Source of the DNA: Lasiosphaeria ovina
Taxonomy: Eukaryota; Ascomycota; Sordariomycetes; Sordariales; Lasiosphaeriaceae
Assembly: GCA_033439765.1 (NCBI GenBank)
Contig: JAULSN010000003.1
Location: 1,364,001 to 1,428,000, forward strand
Direction: 5' to 3'
Length of the DNA: 64,000 bases
A program made the position numbers and the translations under genes. Numbering within the stretch: position 1 is the first letter of the stretch; every line of letters starts with the position of its first letter. This document shows, one piece after another, positions 1-12,827 of this stretch. The notes beneath the pieces are model-generated. The model was not told the DNA's origin. It saw nothing but the letters and a program-made list of their open reading frames with translations, and made no database searches.

Positions 1-3000
1 TGTTCTCCAAAATGTCAACTTTGCGTACCCAACCAGACCGGACATAAAGGTTCTGGATGACCTGAGCCTCCAATTCCCGGCTGGTAAAATTACCGCCATA
101 GTTGGACCGTCGGGTTCGGGAAAGAGCACAATCGTGGGGCTTCTGGAGCGATGGTATGAGATCGAGGCTCTTGAGAGCAATGCTATGGTATGTCAGGTTG
201 CCCCCTCGTCTCCATCGCTATTAAGTAACCAGCAAATGAACTGACTTCACGTTGCTCTTTTGAAGAGCCTTTACTGGCGCAATGGTTACGTTGGAGTCGG
301 CGGGCGGCCTTTGAGAGATATTGATCTCAAGTGGTGGAGGACGCAAATCGGCCTTGTCCAACAAGAGCCGTTCCTCTTCAACAACAGCATCTACGTTAAT
401 GTCGAATTCGGCCTCATTGGCACTCAGTGGGAGGGCGCCGACTTGGAAACGAAAAAAGACCTGGTGAAACAGGCATGTAAAGAAGCTTTTGCTGACGAGT
501 TCATCAACCGATTACCAGAGGTGGGTTGAAAGCCCTGTCCAAACTACATAACAGACTTGGAAACAGTCACTGACCGCCGGTAATAACACAGGGGTATTCA
601 ACAATTGTTGGTGACTCGGGCATCAAGCTAAGTGGCGGCCAGCGCCAGCGCCTTGCTATCGCACGGAGCATTGTCAAGCGCCCCAAGATACTGATCCTCG
701 ACGAAGCCACAAGCAGCATCGATGTGCGTGGCGAACAGATGGTCCAAGCGGCCTTGGACAAGGTGTCTAAAAACAGAACAACTATCATGATTGCCCATCG
801 CCTTGCCACAATCAAGAAGGCAGACAATATCATCGTTTTGCGAAAAGGCAAGGTTGTCCAGCAAGGCACACATGAGGACATGATGGCGCAAGAATCAGGG
901 GCCTACTGGACTCTGGCAACTGCTCAACAACTTACCATGGAGTCGCCTGTTGATGAGGACGAAGTGAAAGTGCATTCCCTAGACATTGAGGTTACAGAGA
1001 AGAAGAGCATGGCCACCATTGGCACAGATGCCACAACGTATATCGAGACAACCACGATTGTCTCCGACGGTGAGCCTGAGCAAAAGGCGAGAGGCATATG
1101 GGGCAGCTTCGGATTGCTGCTTCGGGAACAAAGCATGCACTGGAGATGGTACATTGTTCTCATGCTAGGCGCCGTGGGCGGCGGCGGTGAGTCCCTCAAC
1201 CTTCTTTCGAGTCTCGTTATTTGAGGACTCTAGCTGATCAAGGCGTCACCGAACCCAGCAAGTCAACCGATACAAGCTTATCTGTTCGCCACGGAACTCA
1301 CGCTGTTTCAGTTCTGGGGCCCGTGGCTCCCAGAACTCGCCAACTTTTGGAGCCTAATGTTCGTGATGCTCGCAATATTTGTCGCAATAAGCTACTTTGC
1401 TCTGGGATGGGCTTCCTCAACGATTGCGTTTGTAAGTACTAGGAGCTCGCCAGCATTATCTAGATACCAACTGTCCCGCTAATACAAACAGCACATAACC
1501 CACTATTACCGTACTGAGTACTTCAACAACATTCTGTCCAAATCTGTGGCCTTTTTCGATGCCGATGAGCACTCCGTCGGCGCCCTCACTGCCCGGCTCG
1601 CCACAGACCCAAGCCAGCTCCAGGAGCTGCTGGGAACCAACATGGCCTTTGTAATCATTTCGATTTTCAATGTCGTCGGCTGTCTGTCGATATCCTTCTA
1701 CTTTGGGTGGAAACTTACCGTTGTCACTCTTTGCTCGTCAATGCCGCTCATCATCGCAGCGGCCTTCCTTCGCATTCGATACGAGGCCCAATTTGAGAAG
1801 ACGAACAACGAGGTCTTTGCGGAAAGTGCCAAGTTTGCAACCGAGTCGATTGGCGCCTTTCGGACAGTCTCTTCGCTGACACTTGAAGACACAATCATTC
1901 AACGCTATGAGACACTGCTACAGAATCACATCAGCAAATCGTTTCTCAAGTCCAGCTGGACAACGTTTGTCTTTTCTGCGGCAGACAGCATTGCATTGCT
2001 TTGCATGGCTTTCATCCTTTGGTGAGTGAGGTTCGATAGTGCCAGTGTCATCCGGCCGCTGACTGTTCCGCAGGTACGGAGGCAACCTCATGCTTAACCA
2101 CGAATACTTACCATTCCAGTATATGATCGTCTACATTGCTGTCCTCCAGGTATGTCTAGACGTCGCCGCTAAGAAGCTGGTTGCCGTTCCAATGTACTAA
2201 CGTGTTTCACCAGGGCGGCCTTGGGGCTGGACAATGGTTGAGCTATGGTCCCAGTATGTCTCTATCCATAAGCTGATGAGAAAACCACGAACTTACAAGT
2301 CATAGATATCGCAAAGGCATCTGTCGCTGCAAGCCGAATCATTGATATGAGATTTGATGACCATATCGATGGAAAACTTGTCTCGCTCGACTTTGGAAAC
2401 CTGGGAGAGGATGATATGGGGGTCAAGATACAGTTTCAAAACGTCTGGTTTAGGTACCCCACGCGGGACGTGCCAATCTTGAATGGCCTTAACCTAACAG
2501 TGAGCCTGCATAACTTCCCAGGCTCAGAAGCGTTGGACTGACTTGATATTTACTGCAGATCGAGAAAGGCCAGTTTGCTGCAATCGTCGGCCCGTCTGGT
2601 AAGCCTGTCCCACTTGGCAATTAAACACTGAAGACTAACACGTCATCAGGATCCGGAAAGACGACCGTCATCTCTCTGCTTGAAAGGTGAGCGCACTTTA
2701 TGAAAGCACCCTAATTCCGGGCACCGGCTGATGGGTATTCACTGGCAGATTCTACACACCCAAAGCGGGTCGAATTCTGTATAACGGCCTGGACATTACA
2801 GATATGGCGCTAAGCAGCTACCGCAAGGACATCTCACTTGTGGCTCAAGAACCCAATCTGTTTGGTGGAAGTCTTCGAGAGAACATCCTCGTCGGCGTTG
2901 ACGAGGAGACCACGACAGAAGAGCAGCTGCACCAGGCGTGTCGCGACGCCGAGATCCACGACTTCATCGTCTCGCTCCCCGACGGCTACAACACCGAAGT

Positions 3001-3393
3001 GGGCCCACGGGGTGTGTCGCTGTCTGGCGGGCAGAAGCAACGCCTGGCAATTGCTCGAGCGTTGATCCGGAACCCGCGCTTGCTACTCCTGGACGAAGCG
3101 ACGTCAAGTCTGGACGCCGAGACGGAGAAGGCCGTGCAAGCCGTGTTTGAGAAGAACAAGAAGAACAGGACCATGGTCGTGGTAGCGCACCGCCTCGCCA
3201 CGGTGCAGAATGCCGACGTCATCTTTGTTATCAGCGACGGCCGAGTTCTCGAAAAGGGAGACCATGCTTCGCTGATCAAGAAGAGAGGCGTATACTATCA
3301 AATGGTAAGACAACAACCTCATGTGATAGCTGTCTTCGTCTTCCGGCTTTTGCTAACTTGTTGTAGTGTCAATCCCAAGCTCTCGATAGATGA
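1..3393 (+). CDS. ABCB-type multidrug ABC transporter, 3' part (5' end outside window)
   Basis: C-terminal two thirds of a full ABC exporter (TMD-NBD-TMD-NBD), a plasma-membrane drug or lipid pump of the MDR/Pmd1 type. The window opens inside NBD1, with Walker [10 protein letters not shown] near 90-120, signature LSGGQRQR near 630-650 and the [11 protein letters not shown]alker B. A second membrane domain follows (about 1130-2330). NBD2 has a Walker A split by an intron, signature SLSGGQKQR near 3020 and [11 protein letters not shown]. My exons are 1-187, 266-520, 592-1186, 1259-1431, 1492-2021, 2074-2149, 2214-2253, 2306-2499, 2559-2598, 2650-2686, 2749-3304 and 3367-3393. The last short exon adds CQSQALDR and a stop, a usual ending for this family. 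No lesion was seen. The substrate cannot be told from sequence. Confidence 0.93.
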
Positions 3394-6300
3394 TCGATAA
3401 TTATTTAATGTCAACCTCTAATAGAATCTCAATAATACCTTAGACCAAGTCTCTCTTGACTGAACCTAGGGACAGGGGTTGAAGACAAGCTGACTACATC
3501 TCAAGTTCTAAGGTATTTCAGAACAAGTCACTCAATACTTCCAGCGCTAGATTCTAGGGCCATCTGAACCACCGCCAACGAGCTCTTCCTCCGCCGTGAA
3601 ATGATACCAGTATCAAAGGAATAAAGAAAGGGATCCCTAAAGAAATGAAAGGACCGTCGGAGAGACCAACGATCAGTGACACTGACAAGATCAACATCAC
3701 GATCGACATTCCAGAGGCCACGACCACATCACAGCACACTGCAATTTAAAAGCCTGGGTCGTCAGTGGCGCCTAGATTGGCTGTGCTGGCATGTGGCGCA
3801 CTGTAAGAGCGAGCCATGTCACCAAACATGAACCGTGAGACTTGAGTAGCTATAATCTGAGCCTGACAGCACAATGATCGGTCGGGGCTGAGTTGTTTGG
3901 CATTTGGGACATTCGGGGTTTTTATTTTATTTTATAAAAGCGATCGGGACGACGAGATGCGCCTAGCTCGATGGTCTTGCCTTAACTAACAACGCTTTGG
4001 AAAGGTGCAAATAACCTCGGGGGCATGCATGATCCGTGCCTCGCGGAGGCCGCATGTGGTTGGCGGGAGACCAGCACACTGCTGTTATCTGCCGTAGGTG
4101 GCAGTCGATCAGTGAACGTTGTGCGGCGGCGAAGCGACCTTGGCAGGGGGGCAGTAGGCCTGTTTGCCCAGGCTGGCTGTTGGTTCTTGGGTTGGGGGCT
4201 GAGGGACCGATACCCATGCCCCATGCCCATGTTTGTTTGTTTGTGATATTAAAATTGAACCAGGGTTGGCAAATTTTTTTTTGCTGTGTGTGCATCATAT
4301 CAGAGCTAAAAGTTTAATTTGCTTCCATGCAGAGATAACATGGACCCGGTTAGGAATTTCTCTCTGTCTCTCTCTCTCCCTCTCGGCCAAGTCCGTTTGC
4401 TGCTTGCGAAGGCACTTGGAATGAAAAATCCCGCGAAGTCGAACCTGGGCGGGCGTCTTGCTTCAACGCGGCTGGTCAAGAGCTGCCAGTAAAGCTTCAC
4501 CAGGTGGCACGCCTCGACTTTTTTGATTTAAATGTTCCACAGATGATTGTTTGATCCAGCCACGGCGCTGCCAAGTCATCACCCTGGCGTCGAGACATTG
4601 TCTCGGGATCTGCCTTGCTGATGACGTTGGTCTCGGGGGGGTTCCGTGGGTTATGAGTTCTAAGAAAAGAGAGATGGGACGAGCAAATCTTTCGCCAAGG
4701 CCTCATCCCAGGGCACAGGAACGCTAGACCGAATTAAGCGCTAATTCACAATTGTGGCGTTGGTGGCGTGGGATAGATCCATGTAGGCAAAGCGCCCTGA
4801 TGCCAAAAAGAGCCAAAGCGAAAGGCGGGCTGTCCTCCTTTCCCTAAATCTTTCCATCGCGTTAGGGATGCGTGGGAGTGGAACTTTGGGCCGTCGTCTT
4901 CGCTTTATTGAGTAGACGGCCCGCGCCTCCCCCCGAACCCACCATCATCGTCATGGCGGGCCTTGCCCCTCACATCAGATGGATTTGAGTCGCGAATTCT
5001 CAGGCATAGGTCGGCGCACAACTCTAAATCCCCATGACTTTGGAGGAGTCGGCGCATATGTATCAGGAACCGTCCTGTCGGATACTCGCTCGGATCAGCG
5101 GCAACCTGGCCATTTGGGGTTCCAAGATGCCGTTTTGCCTTCTGTTGACATCAATGAGGCCAGGGTCTGGTGGTGGTGGTGGGGTTCGAATCGCAGAAAC
5201 GGGGCTTTTTTTTGCTCGCTCGCGCTTGCAATCCTCGAAGGGGCTTGCCCCAAAAGGCCCGGGCTGGGCAGGTGTAGCCAGTCCACTTTGAGCAAGCTTC
5301 GCGCTCAATCGCAGCTGCCAATCAGGACCCAACCGCGAGCCGCCCCCCGGCGATAAAGCTAGCGTCTTGTTTCATGCCTGGGGACCTGCAGCAGCAGGGG
5401 GGTAGGATTCCAGGAGCAAGCCAAGTGAACGTCGACCACACCCAAACATCTACCCCTGACAGCCGCCCACGTTCGGATCTCCTTCCAAATGTTCGCTTGA
5501 GCTCAAGGGCTGTTTTCTCCACGGATTGCTGACTGTGCCGCTATCATGGTGGTGGAGAGGACGATATATCGTCGTTTGCATTCCCTAATTCGGTCCCTCC
5601 AGGCGCGAGCCCCGCCCTATGTGAAACCCGAAAACTTTTTTTCTTTCCCTGTTTCCGCCTCCACAGCAGGCCTTCATCAGTCTGCCTACCTAACCTGAGG
5701 CTAGGGGTCCTCATGTAGGCTGCAAGCGCACACACCGCAGTAAACGACTCACCGCCGCTAGACCTAGTCACGTAGGCCTGACTGATGCGCATCAAGTTCT
5801 GTGACCGGTCTAGGTCTATGTGTTCGCAAACATGAGACTGCGCATAGCACATGAAGCTCTGCACCGGCGGTTGTCACGTCAGTAGGCGCGGAAACTCGCC
5901 AACAAGAAGCGATAAGTGCCATGGCGGCTAGCGCGGTCAGGAGCTGGGGAAGCGGTCGCGGCCTGGACGGCCCCCTCTCCGCACCTCAGGTCGGGTACCG
6001 TAGCTACACCAGATCACAGGCGGTGGGAGGCGGGCACAGGGCACAATGGAAATCTCCGCTTTCGTTTCGTGCCCCTTGCAGCCCGCTCCCGCTCTCCTCT
6101 GTGCTCACGCCGCCCAAAGCACAGACCAGCAGAATATCCAGGTACCTGCACGTAACATTAGCGTGGCAGAGTACATTCGACGCTGTCGGTTCGAGGCGGC
6201 TTTCTAGGTTGTCATCCGTGCATGGGCCACGACAGGGCCCGGGGACCTCAGGGGATCACCACCCAGGGCCAGGGCACACCGCACAGCACCACACTGGCAC

Positions 6301-6769
6301 ACCTACGAAGTGCGCTACACTGCTGACTGCACATGTAGGGCAAGGCTGGGCAGCACCAATGCAAGCCGCAAAGGGGGAAAGCGGGTGGAAATTCGCCCTC
6401 TCATCCCACCAACCCATGGAGGCTCCCCCCCCCCCCCGGCAGGAAGACGAAGCAGCACGCTGAGGACTTGGGAGCGCCGTTGCATTCACACAATGAATGA
6501 CCTTCCTCGGACGGCCACCTCGCATCGGCTCGAGGCACAGCTGGCTCTCTCCCGTCATCTGTTGATCTGATCTGACCCGACCCGACTGACACTTTCTGTC
6601 ACCCACAATCCTTTTTTGTGCCACTCCTTTAAACACAACAACCTTTGTAACCTCAATGGGCCTTCAGATCGCCCTCACGTTCCTTGCCTGACCGCTGCTC
6701 CCCGAGAGCCCCCTTAACCCAATCGCTTGCGAATAACTTCGCCCGCGGCTTGTCACTCTTTTACAAGTT
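3394..6769. other. Long intergenic region, no gene seen
   Basis: About 3.4 kb between the ABC transporter and the GH71 gene. Open frames here are short, overlap one another on both strands and show no family motif. The region has CT-rich and T-rich stretches and a 13-base C run near 6425. It presumably holds the transporter 3' UTR and the GH71 promoter. Confidence 0.6.
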
Positions 6770-8732
6770 ATGGATTCTATTCTTCGTCTTGCCCGCTTGG
6801 TCGGCGCACTTTGCCTCCTGGTGGGGCTTTTCACCCGGGCAGTATACGCCGCTCCCCTCGCCGCGACCGTTGTTGCGCCGCGGGCTTCGAGCAATGGCCC
6901 GCTGGTCTTTGCCCATTTCATTGTAGGTCTTCTCTTTTGCTGGTGTCTCGCCGGCCTGGCCCCGGTGGCGATATAGCAGAGACTGACGCCGTATGCAGGT
7001 CGGCACTGTTGCGAACCGCCAGACCGCCGGCGACTGGGATGTGGATATGCAGAGCGCAAAGGCGGCCGGCATTGATGCCTTTGCCCTGAACATTGGCCTT
7101 GACAGCTACAACACAAAGCAGTTGGACATCGCCTACCAGAGCGCCGCTAACAACGGCCTCAAAGTCTTTATATCTTTCGACTTCAACTACTGGTCGACTG
7201 GCAACCCCTCGGCTATAGGACAGATGATCGCCAGGTACGCGTCCAACCCGGGCCAGCTCATTGTCGACAACAAGGTCTTCGTCTCCTCCTTCCTCGGCGA
7301 CGGGCTCAACGTGGGGGCCGTGAGGTCGGCTGCTGGCGTTCCCATCTTCTTTGCCCCCAACTTCAACCCATACAAGACGGGGTCCTCGGACGGCCTTGAT
7401 GCCGCCTTCAACTGGATGGCTTGGAACAGCAACGGCAGGAACAAGGCCCCGTCTCCTGGCGCGCTTATGACTGTGCAGGATGGCGACAACGCCTACAAGA
7501 ACTGGCTGGGATCCAAGCCCTATGTCAGCCCCATATCGCCGTGGTTCCACACTCATTACGGCCCCGAGGTGTCCTACAGCAAGAACTGGCTCTTCCCCTC
7601 CGACACTCTGTGGTACGACCGCTGGAACACGCTCCTGCAGTCCAAGCCCAGGTTTATCGAGATCGTCACCTGGAATGACTGGGGCGAGTCCTCGTATCTT
7701 TCGCCGCTGTCTGCTTCGCACCACGACGACGGCAACTCCAAGTGGGCCAACGACATGCCGCACGAGGCGTGGCTGGACATGGCCAAGCCCTTCATTTCCG
7801 CCTACCACGCCGGGGCGAGCAAGCCCGACAGCTATATCAAAGAGGACCAGATCGTGTACTGGTTCCGTCAGAACCCCAAGGGTCTGAACTGCGATGGCAC
7901 CGACACCACCATGGGCCCAGCGAACAACGCCAGCGGCGACTACTTCAACGGCCGCCCTAATGGCGCGGATGGGGTGGAGGATTCCATTATTGTCGTCTCT
8001 CTCCTGACGGCCGCCGGAACCGTGTCGGTCACATCTGGCAACAAGGCGACCGTCACGTACAATGCCCCTGCCGGTGCCTACCTCCAGAAGATCCCCATGG
8101 GCGTGGGCAGTCAGTCGTTTGAGCTCACACGCGGCGGCAAGTCGATCATTGCCGGCACGTCGCCCAAGGAGGTGAGCGGGAGCTGCATCTGCGGCATCTA
8201 CAACTTCAACGCCTTTGTCGGCAAGATTCCAGACCAGGGATTCGGCACTCTGAACGCCGTGGGCGCCGCTTCCCTGACCCAGGGCTTGCGCGTGGCGACG
8301 TGCCAGCCCAAACCTACTCTGAATGGCCAACCGGCGGCCGGAGCCCCCCCGCGGCAGACGCAAGCTCCTGCTAACCCGAGTCCTTCGGCCGCGGGACCTT
8401 CGCCTACTTCCACCGCTGCTCTCCCTACTCCTACACCTACTACGTCCATCGCAATTGTCAAGCCCAACGCCGCCAGTGGTTGCAATGGCGGCACGGTAGC
8501 CGCCGGGTTGTCTGGAAACTTCATCGGGCTGTGCCAATTCTCGTGCGCGTTGGGATACTGCCCGGCCGGGGTCTGCGTGTGTACCTCGAACGGGTCTCCC
8601 AGTTGGAACGCCGTGGTCTCCCAGCCGGCGGGTTGCCCGAAGCCCGGCATGAGCGACGGATACGCAGGCCTGTGCTCCTTCACATGCGCCCGTGGCTACT
8701 GCCCCGACTCGGCTTGCCGGCCAAACTGTTAA
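6770..8732 (+). CDS. Secreted GH71 alpha-1,3-glucanase (mutanase) with two C-terminal cysteine-rich CBM24-like repeats
   Basis: Predicted to hydrolyse alpha-1,3-glucan outside the cell. Exons 6770-6922 and 6999-8732 give 628 aa; the intron ends in ATGCAG. The N-terminus is a signal peptide (residues about 1-27, leucine-rich core ending VYAAP). The GH71 domain starts at VFAHFIVGTV and contains the typical GIDAFALNIG, WYDRWN and TWNDWGESSY segments. A Pro/Ser/Thr-rich linker lies at about 510-540. Two cysteine-rich repeats follow (about 544-580 and 596-628), each with the pattern GLCxFxCxxGYCP, as in the alpha-glucan-binding CBM24 modules of mutanases. Sequence after the second repeat is minimal, so the repeat ends at the stop. 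A non-secreted GH71 paralogue lies at 57022-58783. The family call is firm; the role in wall remodelling versus attack on other fungi is open. Confidence 0.95.
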
Positions 8733-9943
8733 CAAGACAGAAACAAAAAACCAACCAAAAAGAGAGAAGAGGCCAGGTGGCTGGACCCTCGTATCCCTTT
8801 ACTTTCCGCCCTTCTCCCAGTCCGTTGAAAGCACCACATTGGATGCATTTGGACATTTTTCTTTTCTTTTTGCGTCGTCAACCAATACCTTTTTTTTTTT
8901 ACCGCAGTCTGACTGAGTCCACATCCGTTCTCTGTCTAGCAACCCCATCATTTTTTAACACGTCACTTCGCTTCTCTCTTTGCCTTCTGCTTTGTACCTT
9001 CTTATTTTGTATTGTAACGACCCTTTTTCGGGGAATGAACCGGGGGGTTTTTTTTGGTTTGCAGTCGCCTTAGATAGTACCGCATAGATACGAGACAAGA
9101 GACTCGGCCGTCATTGGCAGCAACGAACAAAACATTAAAAATTATTGCTGTCTAGCACTTGGCCGCTTTCTTTTTCTTTTCCCGTCTTCACGCCTCTTTG
9201 TCTTAAAATATCAAGACCTGACAACATGGTTTTGATGATAGCGTGTTCCTTCAGGAAGATATTGGCCTGGGCATAGTGGGCCGTGATTCTTGGGGGCCGC
9301 AACCCCTTTCCCCTTTCGGCCTTTTGAGGGAGGGGTCATTGACGGCGTCGTCTATTTTAGTTCTTGGGAAGGATTCGGTGTGACTTGAAACTCGTCCATC
9401 CTTTCTCGGTCTATTTCTGACATTGTCGGTTGGCCACACACGGCTACTATTGACTAGGTCCGTTGCGCCGTTGGACATTCCGTCATGTCGATTGACTGCC
9501 GTGGGCAACTGACGGCGACACGGGTCTCGCCTCGTTTGCCAATCCATTTGGGTTTCACAGTGTGCCCCCGCCTCTTCACCTTCGGCCGCTCCCTAGCCCC
9601 CTTTCATCGGCGGTTTATCGACATCCGGTTTTGTTTATGTAAAACGAAATGTTCTAGTCCGAAACAAGCTGGGCAAGGAAAGGGAGGAAGGAGTTGGCGA
9701 AACCCCGCACGCGCACGATGTGCGACTCCGGCTCTGCGAGGGGGAATTGGGGTCAGGTCGGGCCCTACAGGCTGGTAGACGCCCGCCGCCCGACATGAGA
9801 CGAGACAGCGGCCCGATCCTCGGAGTCTAAGTAGGTAAGGTAGTGAACCTCGATTACGGCCGGGCTCTCCCTTGCTGTGCTGAAAATCCTCGCACAAAAA
9901 CCCCAGAGTCAGTCTCAGACCCAGACAGCTTACATACCCAGCC
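8733..9943. other. Intergenic: GH71 3' UTR and beta-mannosidase promoter
   Basis: 1.2 kb with pyrimidine-rich and T-rich runs (for example T runs near 8889 and 9050). No supported gene. Confidence 0.6.
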
Positions 9944-12646
9944 ATGGCTCGGCTCTGGGCTCAGACACTCTCGGCTGGCTGGGAGTTCCGGCGGGACTCG
10001 GACGAAACCTGGCTGCCTGCCACCGAGGTTCCGGGCGATGTCCACACCGAGCTCATGCGCCACGGCATCATCCCGGACCCGTTTGTCGACCTCAACGAGC
10101 TCGAGGTGGCGTGGGTCGCGGAGCAAACGTGGCGCTATCGGACGACCTTCTGCACGCCCGAACAAGCCGTGGCTGCCGAGGACGAGGGAGAAAATGCCGC
10201 CGTGGCGGTGGACCTCGTCTTCGAAGGCCTCGACACGTTCGCGGCCGTGACCCTCAACGGGCACACGGTTCTGGAGTCTGACAACATGTTTGTCGAGCAC
10301 CGCGTCCGCGTCGGGGCGTTGTTGAAGAAAAGGGGGGATACTACCTCTCCCGGTGCCGGTGCCGCAAATAGCTCCACTGATAGCTACAAGAACACACTCG
10401 AGATCGTCTTTGAGCCCGCCCGGCGCCGCGGCCTCGACCTGGTCAAGGCACATCCCGAGCATGACTTCATCGTGCACCAGACCGAGGTCAGCCGGGGACC
10501 TGTGCGCAAGGCCCAGTGCCATTTCGGCTGGGACTGGGGCCCCATTCTCCTGGGCTGCGGGCCGTGGAAGCCCGTCCGTCTCGAGACGTATGTCAGTCGC
10601 GTTCAGGACGTCAGGGTCGACTACACTGTCGTCAACCTGGGCGGCCAGAGCGAGGGAGCGCGCGCGGAGATGAAGATCCACGCTCATGTTCTTGGCCCAG
10701 GCGCCGCCGTCGAGGTCGAGCTGTGCTTTCAGGGGCAGCGGGTGTTTTGCTTTAGAGAGACCAGCATGCTAAACGACAGTGGCCTGGACACGGCGTGGAC
10801 ATACACATCAGCCACGGTCAAGGTCGAGGTGCCGCAGCTCTGGTGGCCGCGAGGCTACGGGGCACAAAGCCTATACGAGCTGCGTGTGCGCAGCATCGCG
10901 CGCGACGGAGCGACGGTCCTAGCGGAGGAGCGCCAGACGGTCGGGTTCCGCACTGTGGAGCTGGTGCGGGAGGCTGACGGGTTCGGGCAGTCGTTCTACT
11001 TCCGCGTCAACGGCGTCGACGTGTTCTCGGGGGGGTCGTGCTGGATCCCCGCCGACAGTTTCCTCTCGGGCACGTCGCCGCAGCGCTACCGGGACTGGAT
11101 CCGGCTCGTGGCCGACGGCAACCAGGCCATGGTGCGCGTGTGGGGCGGCGGCGTCTACGAGAGCGGCGCCTTTTACGCGGCGTGCGACGAGCTGGGCGTG
11201 CTCGTGTGGCAAGACTTCATGTTCGCGTGCGCGTCGTACCCGACGTACCCGGCCTTTTTGCGCTCCGTCGAGACCGAGGCCCGCCAGAACGTGCGCCGCC
11301 TGCGCCAGCACCCGTCGCTGGTGCTCTGGTGCGGCAACAACGAGGACTACCAGCTGGTCGAGCGGTACGGGCTCGAGTACGACTTCGACGCCGACAAGGA
11401 CCCGCAGTCGTGGCTCAAGTCGACGTTCCCAGCGCGCTACATCTACGAGCACCTGCTGCCGCAGGTCGTGCGCGACGAGTCTCCAGACGCGATTTACCAC
11501 CCGGGCAGCCCCTGGGGCGACGGCCGCAGCACCACGCTCAAGGTCGACGCTACCGTCGGCGACATCCACCAGTGGAACGTGTGGCACGGCGAGATGCGGC
11601 CGTACCAGGCGCTGCCCGACATGAGCGGGCGCTTCGTCAGCGAGTTCGGCATGGAGGCGTACCCGCACGTCGACACCATCGAGCGCTTCGTGACGGACGC
11701 GGCCGAGCGGCACCCCGGCAGCGCCACGCTCGACTTCCACAACAAGGCCGTGGGCCACGAGCGGCGCCTGCTGGCGTACCTGACGGAGAACTTCCGAGTA
11801 GTCCGCGGCGGCGACGACCTGGCGTCGTTTGTGCACCTGACGCAGACGATGCAGGCCGACGCCATGGCGTGGGCTTACAAGTCGTGGCGCCGGCATTGGG
11901 GCTCGGCGGGCGCGCGGCGCTGCGGCGGCGTGCTGGTGTGGCAGCTCAACGACTGTTGGCCGACGGTGTCGTGGGCCATCGTCGATTATTTTTTGGTCAA
12001 GAAGCCCGCGTACTACACCGTCAAGCGGGCCCTCGCGCCGCTGGCAGTCGCCGTGTCGCGCAAGTTCTACGACTGCACCACGCGGCCGGCTGACGCCCTG
12101 TGGCGCAGAGACACGGGGCACGTGAACCCGACCAAGGCGCTGACCGACATTGAGTTCGACGTGTGGGTTGCGAGTTCGCGGCTCGCGCTGGTCCGCGGCA
12201 AGGTGGTGGTGCGGTTCGTGTCCATCAAGAGCGGGAAGAATGTTGGAGAGCCGCTAGTGAAGACGGTGGACGTGAGACCAAACAGCTGCACCGAAGTCGT
12301 GGTCAGCTACCGGTTCAAGACGGAAGACGGGACTGCGAATCGCGAGCACTTTGTCATACACGCGTCCCTCTGGGTGGAGGGCGAGATTGTCGGCAGCGAC
12401 ATGTCGTGGCCAGACCCCATCAAGTACCTCGACTTTGCCGACCGCGGGGTCCAGGTCAAGGCCGTGGGCCCGAAGGCGGTCGAGGTATCGGCCGACAAGC
12501 CCGTCAAGAGCTTCGTGTTTTCCGAGAGGCAAGGCGTCACGGTCAGCGACAACGGCTTCGATCTCGTGCCGGGGAATAGGCCCGTTCGAGTAGAGATCGA
12601 AGGCATCGGGCCAGACAAGCTGCCCTGGACGTTTGTCGGCCAATAA
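9944..12646 (+). CDS. mndB: GH2 beta-mannosidase (intracellular, mndB-like)
   Basis: Cleaves terminal beta-1,4-mannose from manno-oligosaccharides. It is a single intron-free exon of 900 aa, the usual size for fungal beta-mannosidase B. The order is an N-terminal sugar-binding domain (starting SAGWEFRRD), an immunoglobulin-like domain, a TIM barrel and C-terminal beta domains. The general acid/base Glu lies in LWCGNNEDYQ (about residue 467) and the nucleophile Glu in SEFGMEAYP (about residue 567). There is no signal peptide, so the protein is probably cytosolic and acts on imported oligomers, unlike secreted mndA-type enzymes. Third codon positions are very GC-rich, which makes long open frames on the opposite strand that are not genes. 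Confidence 0.95.
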   Translation: MARLWAQTLSAGWEFRRDSDETWLPATEVPGDVHTELMRHGIIPDPFVDLNELEVAWVAEQTWRYRTTFCTPEQAVAAEDEGENAAVAVDLVFEGLDTFAAVTLNGHTVLESDNMFVEHRVRVGALLKKRGDTTSPGAGAANSSTDSYKNTLEIVFEPARRRGLDLVKAHPEHDFIVHQTEVSRGPVRKAQCHFGWDWGPILLGCGPWKPVRLETYVSRVQDVRVDYTVVNLGGQSEGARAEMKIHAHVLGPGAAVEVELCFQGQRVFCFRETSMLNDSGLDTAWTYTSATVKVEVPQLWWPRGYGAQSLYELRVRSIARDGATVLAEERQTVGFRTVELVREADGFGQSFYFRVNGVDVFSGGSCWIPADSFLSGTSPQRYRDWIRLVADGNQAMVRVWGGGVYESGAFYAACDELGVLVWQDFMFACASYPTYPAFLRSVETEARQNVRRLRQHPSLVLWCGNNEDYQLVERYGLEYDFDADKDPQSWLKSTFPARYIYEHLLPQVVRDESPDAIYHPGSPWGDGRSTTLKVDATVGDIHQWNVWHGEMRPYQALPDMSGRFVSEFGMEAYPHVDTIERFVTDAAERHPGSATLDFHNKAVGHERRLLAYLTENFRVVRGGDDLASFVHLTQTMQADAMAWAYKSWRRHWGSAGARRCGGVLVWQLNDCWPTVSWAIVDYFLVKKPAYYTVKRALAPLAVAVSRKFYDCTTRPADALWRRDTGHVNPTKALTDIEFDVWVASSRLALVRGKVVVRFVSIKSGKNVGEPLVKTVDVRPNSCTEVVVSYRFKTEDGTANREHFVIHASLWVEGEIVGSDMSWPDPIKYLDFADRGVQVKAVGPKAVEVSADKPVKSFVFSERQGVTVSDNGFDLVPGNRPVRVEIEGIGPDKLPWTFVGQ

Positions 12647-12827
12647 TAGCATAATATTGAACATAAAACTATTGGTATTTATTTATGAAAGCAGCTCTCG
12701 TCAATCATTGTTCTAGGCTCGCTTGCTTAGGTATGGTCCATTTCCTTCCAGCTGCTAATGACGCCAGTCTTCTCGTGTTACGAAACCATTACAGTTTGAT
12801 AGTTCAGATAGCACCCTCATCCAGCTT
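12647..12827. other. Convergent 3' ends
   Basis: About 180 bases between the stop of the beta-mannosidase (+) and the stop of the aldo-keto reductase (-). AT-rich just after the mannosidase stop, consistent with polyadenylation signals. Confidence 0.5.

Noticed and set aside
5181..5196. tRNA-like T-loop GGTTCGAATC
   Set aside because: No acceptor or anticodon stem can be paired around it at tRNA spacing.
5921..6463. 180-codon open frame before the GH71 gene
   Set aside because: Ser/Pro/Arg-rich, overlaps other equally long frames on the opposite strand, no motif.
6918..8735. 605-codon open frame on the minus strand
   Set aside because: It lies opposite the GH71 gene. High GC at third codon positions removes stops from the other strand; no family motif is seen in the translation.
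9854..12121. Long minus-strand and other-frame open frames over the beta-mannosidase
   Set aside because: Shadows of a GC-rich 900-codon exon. They are Arg/Ala/Val-rich and lack motifs.
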